Positions 45,976 to 57,527 of a DNA stretch of 64,000 bases are shown here, in pieces. Numbering within the stretch: position 1 is the stretch's first letter; every line of letters begins with the position of its first letter. The notes below the pieces were generated by a model. That model was not told the DNA's origin, searched no databases, and was given only the letters and a program-made list of their open reading frames with translations. Position numbers and translations under genes: made by a program. The stretch comes from Silene conica (Eukaryota > Streptophyta > Magnoliopsida > Caryophyllales > Caryophyllaceae), in assembly GCA_029255685.2 (NCBI GenBank), contig CM055319.2, positions 30,909,568 to 30,973,567 on the forward strand, read 5' to 3'.

Positions 45976-47048
45976 TGTGGGGAATAAAACGTGTATTCGC
46001 CCTAAACTTGCAGGATTATAATGAAAATTACAGTCGTGAATATCGTCATAAGATTAAAAAGGATAAGAAAAGAAGTACAACCTTTAGTCCTTGTGCGAAA
46101 GGCCTAAGAACAGGAATTAACACAAATTCCCTCCTATAACTTGCACCCAAGACTTAGAATGAGACGAGGCCGCGTGTGCTAGAAATCCTCTCCAACTGCC
46201 TTGCAATATTGGGAGAGCTGTTCAGGTTTTAGATGTGAGATCTGAGGTTTTGGGAGAAGAATGCTCTCAAAACCCTAATTTTGCCTTGAGAATTATTTGT
46301 CAGTGCAACAAGAGTATCTGACATAAGGAGAGTCCCTCTCCTTATGTAGTACACGGCCGGCCGAATTGGATGTCGGGTAGGAGTGGGCTTTCACTCTTAC
46401 CTTATTCCAATGCGTGATTCGACCCAATTAGCTATAAGTTGTCCGCGGGTTTTTATTTATAAATCGTAACATGTTATCAGTTATTAATACAGTCCATATA
46501 TTAATAATGGTCTGACAAAATACGATATTGTATATTTACCCAAATTAATATAACTGTTTATATTAATACGCGAATACAATATTTAATTAAATATAACCGT
46601 TTATATTTAATTTTACGAATTAATCATGTAATCCGTATTAGCTAAAATTATTTAATCCGTATTAAATAATCATCTCAACATCTTATTGACTAATTTAATA
46701 GTCAATACCTCTGACTAACTGTTTAGTCGTATCCGGCATAAATGTGACTGTATTTTCATACCTTCACATCTCTCAAACGTGTCCTATAGGTGTGACGTAT
46801 AGAGACCAGTTGATCACCGCCATCCGTATGACAATAACGTCAAACTTATCTAGCAAGCCAACCGTTATTGATAAACGTGGATCAACTGATAATAATACTG
46901 AAGTATGCCCTTGTGATCCTTAAAGAGATTTAATAAGTCATTGTACTTAATTGTCAAGGACACCAGCCCCAACAATCTCCCACTTGTCCGTACAAGGGTA
47001 TGTGCAATGACGTTATCACACTACATATGGAGGACACAAGCTCCAACA
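45976..47048 (-). repeat. Copia B 5' LTR (74 bp extended form)
   Basis: 1,073 bp; the extra 74 bases occupy 46975-47048. Three differences from the partner LTR were noticed (near 46803, 47028 and 47046). The two-helix hairpin block occurs near 46800-46885. Confidence 0.92.
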
Positions 47049-47245
47049 ATTTTCGCTTCCGCAAACTTTAAATTTGGTTGTAATCGTATTTTATTCTTTG
47101 GATTTTAATTTTGCATTAGACAACTACCTATTTTATTTCATGGTTAGGTACTACTACCACATTTGGTTTAATTGTGACACACCCATTATCCGAATTTTAT
47201 TTGAAAACCCTATTTACTAATGAATAGGATGATGGGGGTGTTACA
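47049..47245 (+). repeat. Gypsy A 5' LTR, second segment
   Basis: This corresponds to 53572-53768 and ends GGGGGTGTTACA. The primer site follows at 47249-47260. Confidence 0.92.
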
Positions 47246-50200
47246 AAGTGGTATCAGAGCGGGTTTCCTTCTTGGATAGGTGATTAGATCTTCACATCTC
47301 TTCACCGCCCGTACATTGACCGACCATAACAAATATTTGCAAAAGTTTTCAAAAAAAAAAAAAAAATATTAAATGACGTCGGTGAGTTGAGTGTGGGATT
47401 ATATGGGACGTGTATTGCTATATGTGAATTGTTGGAATAGACTTGGATATTTGAGCACTGTGAATTGAAAGGGGTACGGAATGGAATGCAATAAAGTATG
47501 TTAATATGATGCGAAATGCAATTGATTAATTTTTCATATATTATGGTGTTATAGAATCGAAGTTTAATTGTGATGATATATGAGACACGTACCTTATTGA
47601 ATTCGTTGTGATTCATACATGTGATTTTATAACGTGAGTTATTTTGTAACAATCATCACTACTAGTAATCTATTGAATGACATATATTTTGGTTATATTT
47701 GAAAGTAAAGCGTAACGACTATAATTATTTGATGTTGTAGTCTCGCCACTTGGGTTACCGCTGAATTTAAGAATGGTGTTACCAATGATACCGGTAGGAA
47801 AAATAGAGAACTTAGAGGATTTTGTATGAATGAATTAACTTATTTATGGTTGCCAATTTAGAGATCTCAAATATAGTGAGTTTTAGAAATGAAAGTTACG
47901 TATTGAATTGAGTATTGAAATTGTGAATATGGAAAACTAGAGACGTTATAAAGAGTTAGTCATGCGCATGAAGTTGCGGAATAATAATCTAACTACTTAG
48001 TTGAGGTATCAATGAATTCATTAATGTTATTATGGTGATAAGAAAGTATTGAGATACATAAATGGATAATGTTTCTTGGAAGATTAAGACACAAATGATT
48101 CGTTTAACTTGGAGGGTTATTAAGAACTATTTGGAAAAAAAAAATTAAATAAGGGATTTACTTTTATGCAACGATGTTTGATGAAGATGATGATGTTATG
48201 TGGGTATCAGTGGTATAGATAGTATGAGTAGAAACTATTTACTGAAAGGTATAAAAGAAAAGAATTAAGGTACTAGGACTTGATCAATTGGAGTGATAGT
48301 TACGAATATGAATCTTAGGTGATCATTAGGGTTCGAGTTAGTGCAAGGATATTAAGGTGTAATTTTATCATATTGACTTTGTTTAAGGCATTGAGTGGTA
48401 TTTATGATGTAGTTATGAATGCGTTATCGGGATGTAAAGTTATATATATAAGTTATCAATGCATTTTGTGGAGAACTGCATAGATATGGCATACACTTCT
48501 TTTGCATTAGTTATGACAAAGAGATTTCACAGGTACGACATTGGTAATTTTGGTGGCAACGAGACTTTGAGGAAATGAAAAGCTTAGACCAAACAGTAGT
48601 GATTCTTACTTGATGAAATTAGTTGAGGTAATTAGTATCAAGGACTAGATTTGAACATTAGTACATATGAGTGGAAAGGACATTAAACCCTTAAGGTGAG
48701 TAGTTTATTTGACCCAGAGTGATGTAAATGAATTTTATTGGGGATACATGAAGGAACTAGTTTACATATGGTAATTTCTCCTTGGATTTAGAGAGGAGGT
48801 CAAAGAGATTTGTAATATTTAAGGCCTGGATGACTGATGCACATAATGTTTTAATGGTGATTAATAAGAATGAACAATTTGTCGGGGTAAGAGAAATTGT
48901 ATTATTATACCTGATTGAGAGACTTGTTTATACCTTATAGGCACATTGGTGAGAAAGATAGTTGTTCACGTGCTTAAGCTAGTTATCAGTCATACTATAT
49001 ATAAGACGAGCTTCATTGGATGTGTAAGTAACATATAGAATGAGAAGAGATTATGGATTGGAAAGTAAGATATGTAGTCACAAGGACGTGAGGTGGATAA
49101 TATGGGAAATTTGAGCTTACGGATTATGAACATGATACCTGTGAGGTATATAGTCTAGTGCGCTGTAAAGAGATGCTAAGTGATTTTGATTAAAGCATGA
49201 GCGATAATATACCTCACTAGGGGGCGTAAGAGAAAATGATGAACCCAAGGAAAAGTGCGAATCAGATGTGGATTTCGACTAAAAATTTTAAATGGTGATA
49301 ATTATGAGGATTTCTGCAATATCTAGGGTTGTTATCCAGGCGTTTATGTAGGTGTAGAATAACAATGTCACGAGTATTAAATGCGTGGTAAGAATACTAG
49401 TTATATTAGGAATACAATAGACATTAGGATAGTAGCCAACTGAGTGTTATGATCTTGCGTAGTAAGATATTAACGATGTGATCTTAGAAATTAAGAAAGT
49501 AGGTTACCAATAAACTTGAATGAATTCTAGTTAGAAGTATTGGACAAGGCAATGTGGATTGATAAGCAAGTCATGTGATTATGAGCAATTGTGGACATAT
49601 AATGTAATAATGAAGAGGACTTAGAGGACTTAAAGATTGGTATATATTGGTTTCACAAAGAACCAAGTGAAATTAATATATGTGATGAAGTTAAGATATG
49701 ATCTTGGAATACATATATTGGGTTGCAACTAATGAACATAACCAAGGAAAGTACATGGTGAATAAAACCAAAGATTGACCTAGTATGATATGAATTGCGC
49801 TTATTGAGGAACACTTATTATTTGAGGTAAAAGTTATAAGAATTTCGGAAGCTTTTGTCGTAAATATTGAATATATACTTGTGGTATGTGGGATATAACA
49901 ATGTTTAAATAATTTATGCTCGGAAGACTTAGTACCGGTAAGAGTGAATTTGTGGAAAAAGTTTAATGGCTAATTATACATTTAATGTCGATGGATAATG
50001 CTAAATTTATTAGAATATGTATTGGTTTTAATAGGTATTAAGAGGTTTGACAGATGTAATGGATTCATGGTTAAGAGATGGAGAAATGAATTTTGAAGTT
50101 TTCAAATAAGGATCGACTATGGTTGCTAAATTGAATTACTGATGAGAGACACGAAATGTTATGAATTTTGGGAATGATAGTACGACTGTGTAATATGAGA

Positions 50201-51014
50201 ATTAAGTTAAGGGTGACTATAATTTCATGCATATTCGCATTTAGTGACATACCGACATACCGACGTAGTTAGTAGTTTATGATTATTTGACTATTTGAGG
50301 ATAAATTTATTCCGACTTGAGGTTATAGAGAAAATTTTAAGATTTTGGCTTTAAGGAGTTGTTAGCAACGCAATTGGTTGATGGATACTAATGAACACGT
50401 GTAAAGGGTTTGATGATAGATGAAAATGATTAAGGTAGAAGATATATATAGTTGGCTAAAGAGAAACATCTAGAGCTCGCACGTAACTTAGGAACGGATA
50501 ATGACCGATTATTTAATAACAGGTGGAATAAAAAGTGTTGTGGAGAGTATAACCCATTACGAGGGTAACACGATTTTCTTAGAAGGGAAAGAAGTTGAGC
50601 CTGAAATATATAAGTTTGTATGGGATCTTGGAACAAATTAGAGAGGTAGTGCTAGAGCTCGACAATTCGCTATCTTATGAGGAGCGGCCTGTTAAGATCT
50701 TAGATAGTAAAGTTCGAAAGACCCGAAACGGAGAGACCCGTATAATCAAGGTGCTATGGTCGAACCATGACACCGAGGAGGCCACTTGGAAAGCCGAGGA
50801 GGCCATGAAACTTAAATACCCAGAGCTCTTTGAGGTAATTACCTAGTTACGAGGACGTAACGCTCTTTAAGGTAGGTAGGATGTAATACCTGCAATTTTT
50901 ACTCTTCTGTTTTATTTGCATTATAAGAGATGGTTATAAATGATATCGTTAGATTTGCTTGTAGGGGAAGTTTTAGAACTTCGAGGATGAAGTTCGTTTT
51001 TAAGGAGGGTAGAT
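47246..51014 (+). other. Gypsy A interior, mostly non-coding
   Basis: The primer site TGGTATCAGAGC (47249-47260) is followed by 3.3 kb of AT-rich DNA with no readable gag, protease, reverse transcriptase or integrase. A chromodomain frame lies at 50595-50846. After it, two purine-tract/LTR-start look-alikes occur: 50850-50895 (ending atgtaatacctgc) and the true junction at 50970-51015. Confidence 0.8.
50595..50846 (+). pseudogene. Chromodomain remnant of a gypsy integrase C-terminus
   Basis: About 83 open codons; the first codon is TTG and not a real start. The translation follows the usual end of chromovirus Pol: an LELDNSLSYEERPVKILD linker, then the chromodomain core with VRKTRNGETRIIKVLW, a NHDTEEATWKAEE motif and a LKYPELF end with stop. 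Upstream the frame decays into an LKYI-like remnant of the integrase tail. In intact elements this domain directs insertion by reading histone marks. Its survival in a derivative that lost every other Pol domain could be chance or recent decay. Confidence 0.85.
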
Positions 51015-53768
51015 TGTAATACCCGTAAAATCCGTCAATAAAATAAAATGAGAAATTTATTGATTAAACAAGTATCGCTTAATAGAGACACGTAAAACCG
51101 TCGCATGCATCGTTTTCCGTCACAAAATCGTTGACCAATGCATGCCTAGACATGTGGACCAATGCATGCCTAGACACTTGGCTTATGCATTAGGACACTT
51201 GTCTAGACATGCAAAGTCCCATTTTCTCTTTGTTTCCATCCTTTCCCGCACCACTTTTCAACTCCCCACCAGATTTCATTCTTCATTTTCCCCACACAAA
51301 CACACACAAACTACAACAAAAAAATATATAGAGAGAAGGAGAGGAAAACGTGAGGGAGAAGAAGAAAGAACAAGAGGAGATCTTGCCTAGCACTAAGTAA
51401 GCTTACTTTTCCCTTCAAATCTGATTTTATAACTTTTTAACATGCATTCACATATCACCTAACATCTAAACATGAACTTAAGAATCTACAACCATGCATG
51501 CAAAGGATTGAACATAATAAAAACCGTTATTTTGTCAAAAACGTAGCATGCATGTAGTAGATCTGAAAACACATGTTAAAATGAGTATTTTCAGAAAACA
51601 AAAATTTGGGACTTTCCTTAAGTTGTAATAAAATCACTCACCAAAAATTAGGACGTTTGCATGAACCGTTTAGAAATGAAAAATCATATACTAAAGCCTG
51701 TTTTCTGCTTAACCGAATCACTAGATCTCACTTAAAGAGTCATCAAACCATATTTACAAAAGGAATAAGTGTCTCATCTATTAATATGTTAAACTATATT
51801 GAGTCTAGATGATAATAGGCTTTTGAATCAACTCGTTTCGATTTGTTAAGAGGGATTTATGATGTAAAACTTTTCATGACTCATTTTATGACCACTGTTT
51901 TTAAAACGCGTTTTTAGATCTGATAAACCCATTTTTGAGACAACATGCATAGCTAACAATATGTTGTAGACACATAAAGGAATCCAATAAAGCCAACCAT
52001 GCACAAAAATATGACGTTTTGGGTTTATTATGATTTTTACAAGTTTCTGTTGTGTTCTGGAAAAATGTTTTAATTAGTCTTACTTGTTAAAAGCTTACAT
52101 TTCCATAAAAGGGTAATTTAGTCATACATAAAAATATAATCAGTGACCCATCTCTTCACATGTTAAAGTTTAATGAATGCAAAGTGTAGTAGGCTTTCTT
52201 TTTGACGAGTTTCGACATGTTAAGAGTATTTACCACCCCGTAACGTTTTAAGACTCGCCTTTGGACCAACTTTGGTAGACTGTAACTTCGGACCCCTTAA
52301 ACACGTTTTTAGACTCTTACCACCAAGACATTAAAGATTGAAAACTAACTAAGGAACCAAACCCCACTGGTCTCACCTCAAAACATTTAGTAAAGAAGGA
52401 GATATGACGATTTAAAGTTTCTGTTTCAAATCTGTAAAAACCGAGAAAGTATAGTTATCGCATAATTTACTACTTGTAGCTTAGTAATGGTCGTTCATAT
52501 AAGTAACTATTATTTTAAATATTATGTAGAGTCGGGATTCATAGAATAGGCTCTCTAACCTTTAATCGCTCGTAAGGTAAGGGAAACGCTTATCCGTACA
52601 CTCTTATTAAACCGTTACGGTTTGTTACTATCTTGCATGGTAAGACTTTTGGTTATATTGAAATATTTATATTGGTTGAATTCATTTTACAAAATGATTA
52701 TGGATAAAGATTTGTTTGTTTTGATCTTTTGAAACGGGATTGTGTTTAATATGGAAAGAAGTGCCTTATGAATTTAAAAGTTTTGGGAACCAAAACCGTT
52801 TTGCTTTTCTACAAGCTTATGATGAGTTATCAAATTTGAAGGAAATATCTTGGTTATTTGGAAATGGATTCTCATGTTGGTTTGAAACGGTTTTGGTAGA
52901 GGGGTAGGTTGTTCCATAATAAGGGACTTCCTATACAGAGCTTCTGACGGGGGTTAGTTGATCGAGACCCCGTCCTCTTATCTTCCTCTTTGGGGTTGGC
53001 CCTTAGAGGGGTGTGCACACTCGGGATTCTAGGACAGTTTAGTACATGATTTGGCGAACCCCGTCTTATCCGGTTTAGGTCGAGGGGATCCTCTTCATAC
53101 GGCCTCTATCCAAGTATATACCGACGTTGAAAATTGTTGGAAAGAAATGTTTTCTTTGGTTTGGAATTATCTTGAAAGGTTGGATATGGATTTGAATATT
53201 TTGGAACACTTATGTTGTTCTTAATCATTTGAAATTATTTGTTCCCCTTCAACTAACAGTGGAAATTGTGATACTTTGTTTTCAATCTTTCGAAACACTT
53301 TTGTTACACGTTATTTTAAAATGTCTTTTAAGTTATGATTTTATATTCCGTTTATTCTTTATTCAGATTGTTTACCTTACTCAACATTATTGTTGACCCT
53401 TTTATTTGTTTTGTCCTTATTGGGACCTGCGGTGATCACAAATTGTGTGAGCAGATCGTGTGACAGGTACTCATGGGATTTAGTCGTGGGATGCACAGGA
53501 GAGCGCGCTTAATAGTTTCATTCAAAGACAAATGCTTAAATACTTGATCTTTCTCTTGGATCGTTGAACTTATTTTCGCTTCCGCAAACTTTAAATTTGG
53601 TTGTAATCGTATTTTATTCTTTGGATTTTAATTTTGCATTAGACAACTACCTATTTTATTTCATGGTTAGGTACTACTACCACATTTGGTTTAATTGTGA
53701 CACACCCATTATCCGAATTTTATTTGAAAACCCTATTTACTAATGAATAGGATGATGGGGGTGTTACA
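51015..53768 (+). repeat. Gypsy A 3' LTR, complete
   Basis: 2,754 bp, TGTAATACCCG to GGTGTTACA. It is the full-length reference for the deleted and split 5' LTR. The purine tract ttttaaggagggtagat abuts it. Confidence 0.94.
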
Positions 53769-53773
53769 TCAAC

Positions 53774-53895
53774 ACATACACGACCTTCAAAGCGGTGAGA
53801 AGGAAGTGCATCTTCTTTTGCCAACGACGGAAATCAACACCCTCAAATTTCTCCAACTTTCCAAACTTGCTTGTCATCTCTTTGATTGAATCCAT
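53774..53895 (-). CDS. gag: Copia C Gag N-terminus, separated by gypsy A
   Basis: ATG at 53895 on the minus strand opens a frame with a KFGKLEKFEG and FRRWQKKMHFLL pattern, typical of the start of UBN2-type Gag. The frame reaches the tcaac duplication and continues without change at 27531, showing that gag was intact until gypsy A inserted. The ATG is only 26 nt after the 5' LTR. Confidence 0.88.
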
Positions 53896-53921
53896 TTCCA
53901 ATATGGCAAATACTCTAAGAA

Positions 53922-54668
53922 TGTTGTAGTTTTTGTATTACAAATATTACAAATATTTAAATGTTACAACCAAAGGCACTAAAACAGAAATGAAAACAAT
54001 ATAAGACGGTAAATTACACCCAATCGAATCGTGTTGAACACACTTTCCTTAGAGTATTTCGACCCTATAGCCTTCGGGTTACACGAAATCTCTGTAGGAT
54101 AAGACGATTCCTTAGTCTTAAGGCAAGAACTAAGAACAAATAAACAATAAGAGATTTTTGTTTTACTTGTTTTTGTCAAAATCAGAATGTTTAATGTCAA
54201 AACAGAAACTTTTTCCTCTGTTTTCTTTTTGCTTTTTCGTCAAAATTTTGAAGTCAGAGACTTTGCATTTTGATTTGTTTGTTTCGTATGATTTTCACCA
54301 ACCAACACAACTTCCTATTATATATATATAATATTCTTTTTTATTTAGATAAGATGATAAGTTTGTTATGTATACCAACAAACCAATTGACAAATAACCG
54401 CAAAGATAACCGCCATGCACAAATTACATGCAAAGTCACGTGTAATATGTATGTCAATCCCGAGTATATAATTCCGATACGGAATATAATATACTACAAC
54501 ACTTTAAAAGTGTCCCTTATCTACTTTAACCATGAACTCGATAATTACGATTATATGAGCGTACCCTCCGTACTCTCCGACTCACATTATATCGATTCCG
54601 AGTTCAAACCAATTTTGACACGAAAACCCGAATACACTTAAATGACCTTGTGATCAAAATCACTAACA
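53922..54668 (-). repeat. Copia C 5' LTR
   Basis: 747 bp, TG...CA, followed at 54669-54673 by the right-hand tggac duplication. Confidence 0.93.
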
Positions 54669-54673
54669 TGGAC

Positions 54674-54760
54674 TAAGAAGAATATATGAAGAAATATGGA
54701 GGGAACACCTACTATTTATAGAACATATTTTCCCTCCAAAAATCACAACTAACTAAGAGA
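54674..54760 (-). promoter_or_regulatory. Probable core promoter of the 174-codon gene, displaced by 32 kb
   Basis: On the minus strand a strong TATA box, ctataaatagt (tataaata at 54713-54720), is followed by about 40 bp reaching the copia C target site. Removing the insertion places this TATA box about 115 bp before the ATG at 22322, a normal spacing. Copia C therefore appears to sit just after the transcription start. Confidence 0.5.
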
Positions 54761-54990
54761 TTTTCCCTCCAAAAAATTACAAAAAATGGTAGGGTAACTA
54801 ACCCTCTCACATTCACTATTCACTATTATTTTTCCCTTCAAAAAGCACAACTGCCAAAGATATTTTCCCTCCAAAAAATTACAAAAAATTGGTAGGGTAA
54901 CTATTAACTAGTCCGTATTACATATTTAACTAACCCTCTCAAATTAACTATTAGTAATAAGTATGTTTAATCCAACACAATGTTCAGTTA
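54761..54990. other. Upstream region with direct repeats
   Basis: A diverged repeat of about 110 bp (ttttccctccaaaaaattac ... ggtagggtaact) occurs around 54763-54800 and 54861-54903. No gene is visible. It could be the distal promoter of the 174-codon gene. Confidence 0.4.
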
Positions 54991-54993
54991 TTT

Positions 54994-55394
54994 GGCACTA
55001 GTCTGGTGGTAAGCTCATTCTACATTACAACTGCATGTCACGGGTTCGAATCCTGCTAATGGCCATTTTGCTTTTCCTCAAATTAACTATTACTTGTATT
55101 TAAATAACAGATATTTAGCAATAACTACTTTCAATCGTACACAATATTCAGTTATTTGTCATTAGTCTGGTGGTAACCTCTTTGATAACGACACTCCATG
55201 TCACGGGTTCGAATCTTGCTATTGACGTTTTTGCTTTTCCTCATATTCACTAACTATTATTTAAATAACAAATATATAGTACTCCGTATTAAGTATGTTT
55301 AATCCTGCACAATGTTCAGTCATTTGTCACTAGTCTGGTGGTTAACTCTTCGATAATGAAATTGCATGTCATGGGTTCGAATCCTGCTACTGGC
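54994..55394 (+). repeat. Three tandem tRNA-like units (SINE-like)
   Basis: Three units at about 54994-55064, 55158-55226 and 55327-55394, spaced about 165 bp apart. Each has an A-box-like TAGTCTGGTGGT and a B-box gggttcgaat(c/t)c about 40 bp later, the spacing of a tRNA gene. The last unit can pair gtcacta with tactggc as an acceptor-like stem (6 of 7). Flanks between units also repeat (a ttcagttatttg phrase before each). No plausible anticodon arm or poly-A tail is evident, so they look like tRNA-derived repeats and not working tRNA genes. Confidence 0.55.
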
Positions 55395-56235
55395 TATTTT
55401 GTTTTTTTAAATATTCTTTCCTTTACGAAAGTAATTATCAACATACTAAAATAAATAAATTAAGTACAAATTTTTATTCTAAATATTTACTACCCTTAAC
55501 ACGTGCAGTACTATTTTTTTTTTATTTCAAATAATATTTTTAAAAAATATTTATATTTTCGAATTAATAAGACAAATAATCGTAACTTGTTTTTATTAAA
55601 AAATTAAAATACGAACAAATTTTTTTTTTCAAAAAAATAACACAAATATAAAACCGACTGTATAAAAAATGGCTTGTATACAAAATATATGTATAATTAT
55701 ACGGTATAAATACACCGTATAAATACAACATAAATACATAACAGAGATATACGGTATAAATTAAATACGAAGTATATGAAAACCTAAAAACAAAAAGAAT
55801 ACAAAAAGAAATACTACTTAATGACATAATTAGGAATTATAATATGTTAATAAAGTACAAAAGCATTTATTAAGGGTCATAATTAGGTGAGATAGTGGAC
55901 AAGAAAGATTCCTTCTGAAAGCCACGTGTCACTCTCTCATTGGAAGTGTAGCAAACCCTCCCTACACCAGGTGTAACTCCAGCCTCTTCCAATTAAACAA
56001 ATTAGCGTGCGGGATTTAGCAACTACGCTAATTTAATAGTTTAGCCGTACCAAGAGTTTGTCAACGACAACCGTCTGTAAAAAATAAAATAACCGTCCTA
56101 GGCTCTTTAGGTTTTGTCTTTAATTATTCATCGTTCTTTCAAGGATTGTTTCTTGTTTTTTCTCCTTCTTTCTGAAGGATTCGTGTTTCTCGTTTGGTTT
56201 CTGGTCTTGTTGCGTTGTTTTCTCTGCAGGTGCCA
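55395..56235. other. AT-rich DNA then LINE 5' flank or untranslated region
   Basis: 55395-55880 is AT-rich with no gene. From about 55900 GC content rises, and 56100-56235 is a T-rich leader ending in ttttctctgcaggtgcc before the LINE ATG. I cannot place the LINE 5' end exactly, as no target duplication is visible. Confidence 0.4.
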
Positions 56236-57105
56236 ATGTCAAGTGGATCAAGAGGCCAACACCGGGCAGGGAAGGAGCCTATAGGGGAAGAGGATGGGGT
56301 GATATGGGAGGAAGCGGATGAGGGGGCTGTGGGTTCGTCGGAGTTGATACTTGTGGGTAAGTTATGGGCTTCACGAGCAGTTAACGTTAAAGCGGCAATC
56401 GAAACCATGATTCGGTTACGGAATTCATCAAAAACAGTGGCGGGGAATGTGGTGGATGTCACTGAGCAGACTTTCATATTTCGTTTTGGCGATAGTAAGG
56501 ATAAGGCTGAGGTTTTAGAGGGGCAACCGTGGCATTTCGACAGATTTTTGTGGTGCTTTAACGAACCGAATCACACATGTAAGATTACTGATGTCCCTCT
56601 CACACATTTTCCTATTTGGTCTCGAATCTATGATCTCCCTATTGGGGGTCGTACTAATGAGTCCAATGCTAAGAGGCTTGGTGACCGACTCGGGAAATTT
56701 ATTAGTGTTGAGTATGGCCCTCACGCGGATATTGAAAGGGCTCTTCGGGTTAGGATTTTATATGACATAAGGAAACCTCTGCTCTCATCAATTCCTATAA
56801 CCATGAAGTCTGGTAAGATTGTACAGTTTCCGGTCAAATATGAACGACTTCCCTTGTATTGCTACGGTTGTGCGCGTATTGGGCATGGGGTAAAGGACTG
56901 TGTGGATGGACCGTATGAGGAAGGGGAGATGCAAGTAGGGGAGGGATTGAGAGCATCACCACGGAGGGTTGTAAAAATTGGAACGGAAGTGCAGGGTAAT
57001 GTGGCTAGGGCCAGGGGGTCTCGGTTCGAATCTGAAGTTTCTACGGACGCGGAGGAAGCTATCTCCTCGATGATTCACAAACTACAAGCTATATCTTTTG
57101 ATTGA
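56236..57105 (+). pseudogene. LINE ORF1: DUF4283 and CCHC zinc knuckle
   Basis: An open frame of about 290 codons from the ATG at 56236. The DUF4283 core includes VLEGQPWHFDRFLWCFNEP near residues 93-112 and a FPIWSRIYDLP block near 132. A zinc knuckle CYGCARIGHGVKDC lies near 213-226. It is an RNA-binding protein that coats LINE RNA. The frame stops at 57105, but a related Arg/Glu-rich tail continues in another frame (57102-57527) up to ORF2, so a frameshift near 57100 is likely. The open frame begins further upstream (56194) with a TTG, so the ATG is chosen here. Confidence 0.82.
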
Positions 57106-57527
57106 GGTGTAAGAGAATTTTGGAGGAGGGAGTATGTCAGGGGGTCGACAGAAAAGGAGTTAAAAACAGTATGCTTATGGATAGGGAGAGGGAAGTATCA
57201 TGGTTTAGGGAACATGCTGTTGAGATTCCTAATAAGGGGGTGCGACTGGGGCAAACAAAGGCAGATTTAGGGGATGTGATTTTGACCGTTGCTTCCCCTT
57301 TGAAGGAGCAGATTACTGATAAAAATGGGAAAAGTTTTTATACAAAGCAGAGGGTCGTAAGATGGGAGGAGCAGCCTCCTAGGATGCGGGAAGGGTTGTG
57401 TGAGGGTGGGAAACGTGATCGTGAAGAGGCAGGGACTGACTTTAAGGCTAAAAAAGCTCGAGTTGACGGGGGCGTCATTTTACCTGAGGCGGTGGCTGAC
57501 GAAGATCAGTCCCGCCGGGCTCAATGA
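57106..57527 (+). pseudogene. LINE ORF1 C-terminal region, out of frame
   Basis: About 140 open codons, charged and low in hydrophobics (REREVSWFREH, KRDREEAGTDFKAKKARV). The TGA at 57525-57527 overlaps the ATG of ORF2 at 57524, a tight junction. No conserved domain; read as the variable linker end of ORF1. Confidence 0.6.

Larger units (their letters stand above)
29834..47048 (-). mobile_element. Copia B, nearly intact Ty1/copia element holding gypsy B
   Basis: 1,073 bp LTRs (29834-30906, 45976-47048) flank the element. The duplication is ttttt (29829-29833) against atttt (47049-47053), one mismatch. Primer site at 45961-45973 and purine tract at 30907-30920, both on the minus strand. The single long gag-pol frame is disrupted by one TGA in place of a Trp codon (41666-41668) and by gypsy B in the RNase H end. 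Without gypsy B it is about 8.7 kb. LTRs differ at about three sites. Each LTR carries 74 extra bases at its 5' edge compared with the relative at 59204. Confidence 0.93.
27532..53768 (+). mobile_element. Gypsy A, non-autonomous chromovirus-type element with 2.75 kb LTRs
   Basis: LTRs start TGTAATACCCG and end GGGGGTGTTACA. Five-base duplications tcaac occupy 27527-27531 and 53769-53773. The first LTR (27532-29828 plus 47049-47245) has a 260 bp internal deletion and is split by copia B. The second is 51015-53768. A tRNA-Met primer site follows the first LTR. The internal region is only 3.77 kb and lacks gag and pol, but a chromodomain reading frame remains at 50595-50846. That makes it a large retrotransposon derivative of a Ty3/gypsy chromovirus, probably of the Tekay type. 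Confidence 0.9.
22397..54668 (-). mobile_element. Copia C, near-complete Ty1/copia element holding three nested elements
   Basis: 747 bp LTRs (22397-23143 and 53922-54668) are TG...CA, with tggac duplications on both sides. With the gypsy A insertion removed the element is 6,030 bp. It encodes Gag, protease, integrase, reverse transcriptase and RNase H on the minus strand. There are two lesions: a 1 nt frameshift between protease and integrase near 26395, and the gypsy A insertion in gag. LTRs differ at about three positions. No tRNA-Met primer-binding site follows the 5' LTR and the leader is only 26 nt, which is unusual. Confidence 0.92.

Noticed and set aside
45527..46021. ORFs rich in TRSS or LDRV repeats
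   Set aside because: They are translations of the palindrome clusters in the copia B leader.
54994..55394. Functional tRNA genes
   Set aside because: The promoter boxes are good, but the acceptor and anticodon arms do not form properly in all three units.
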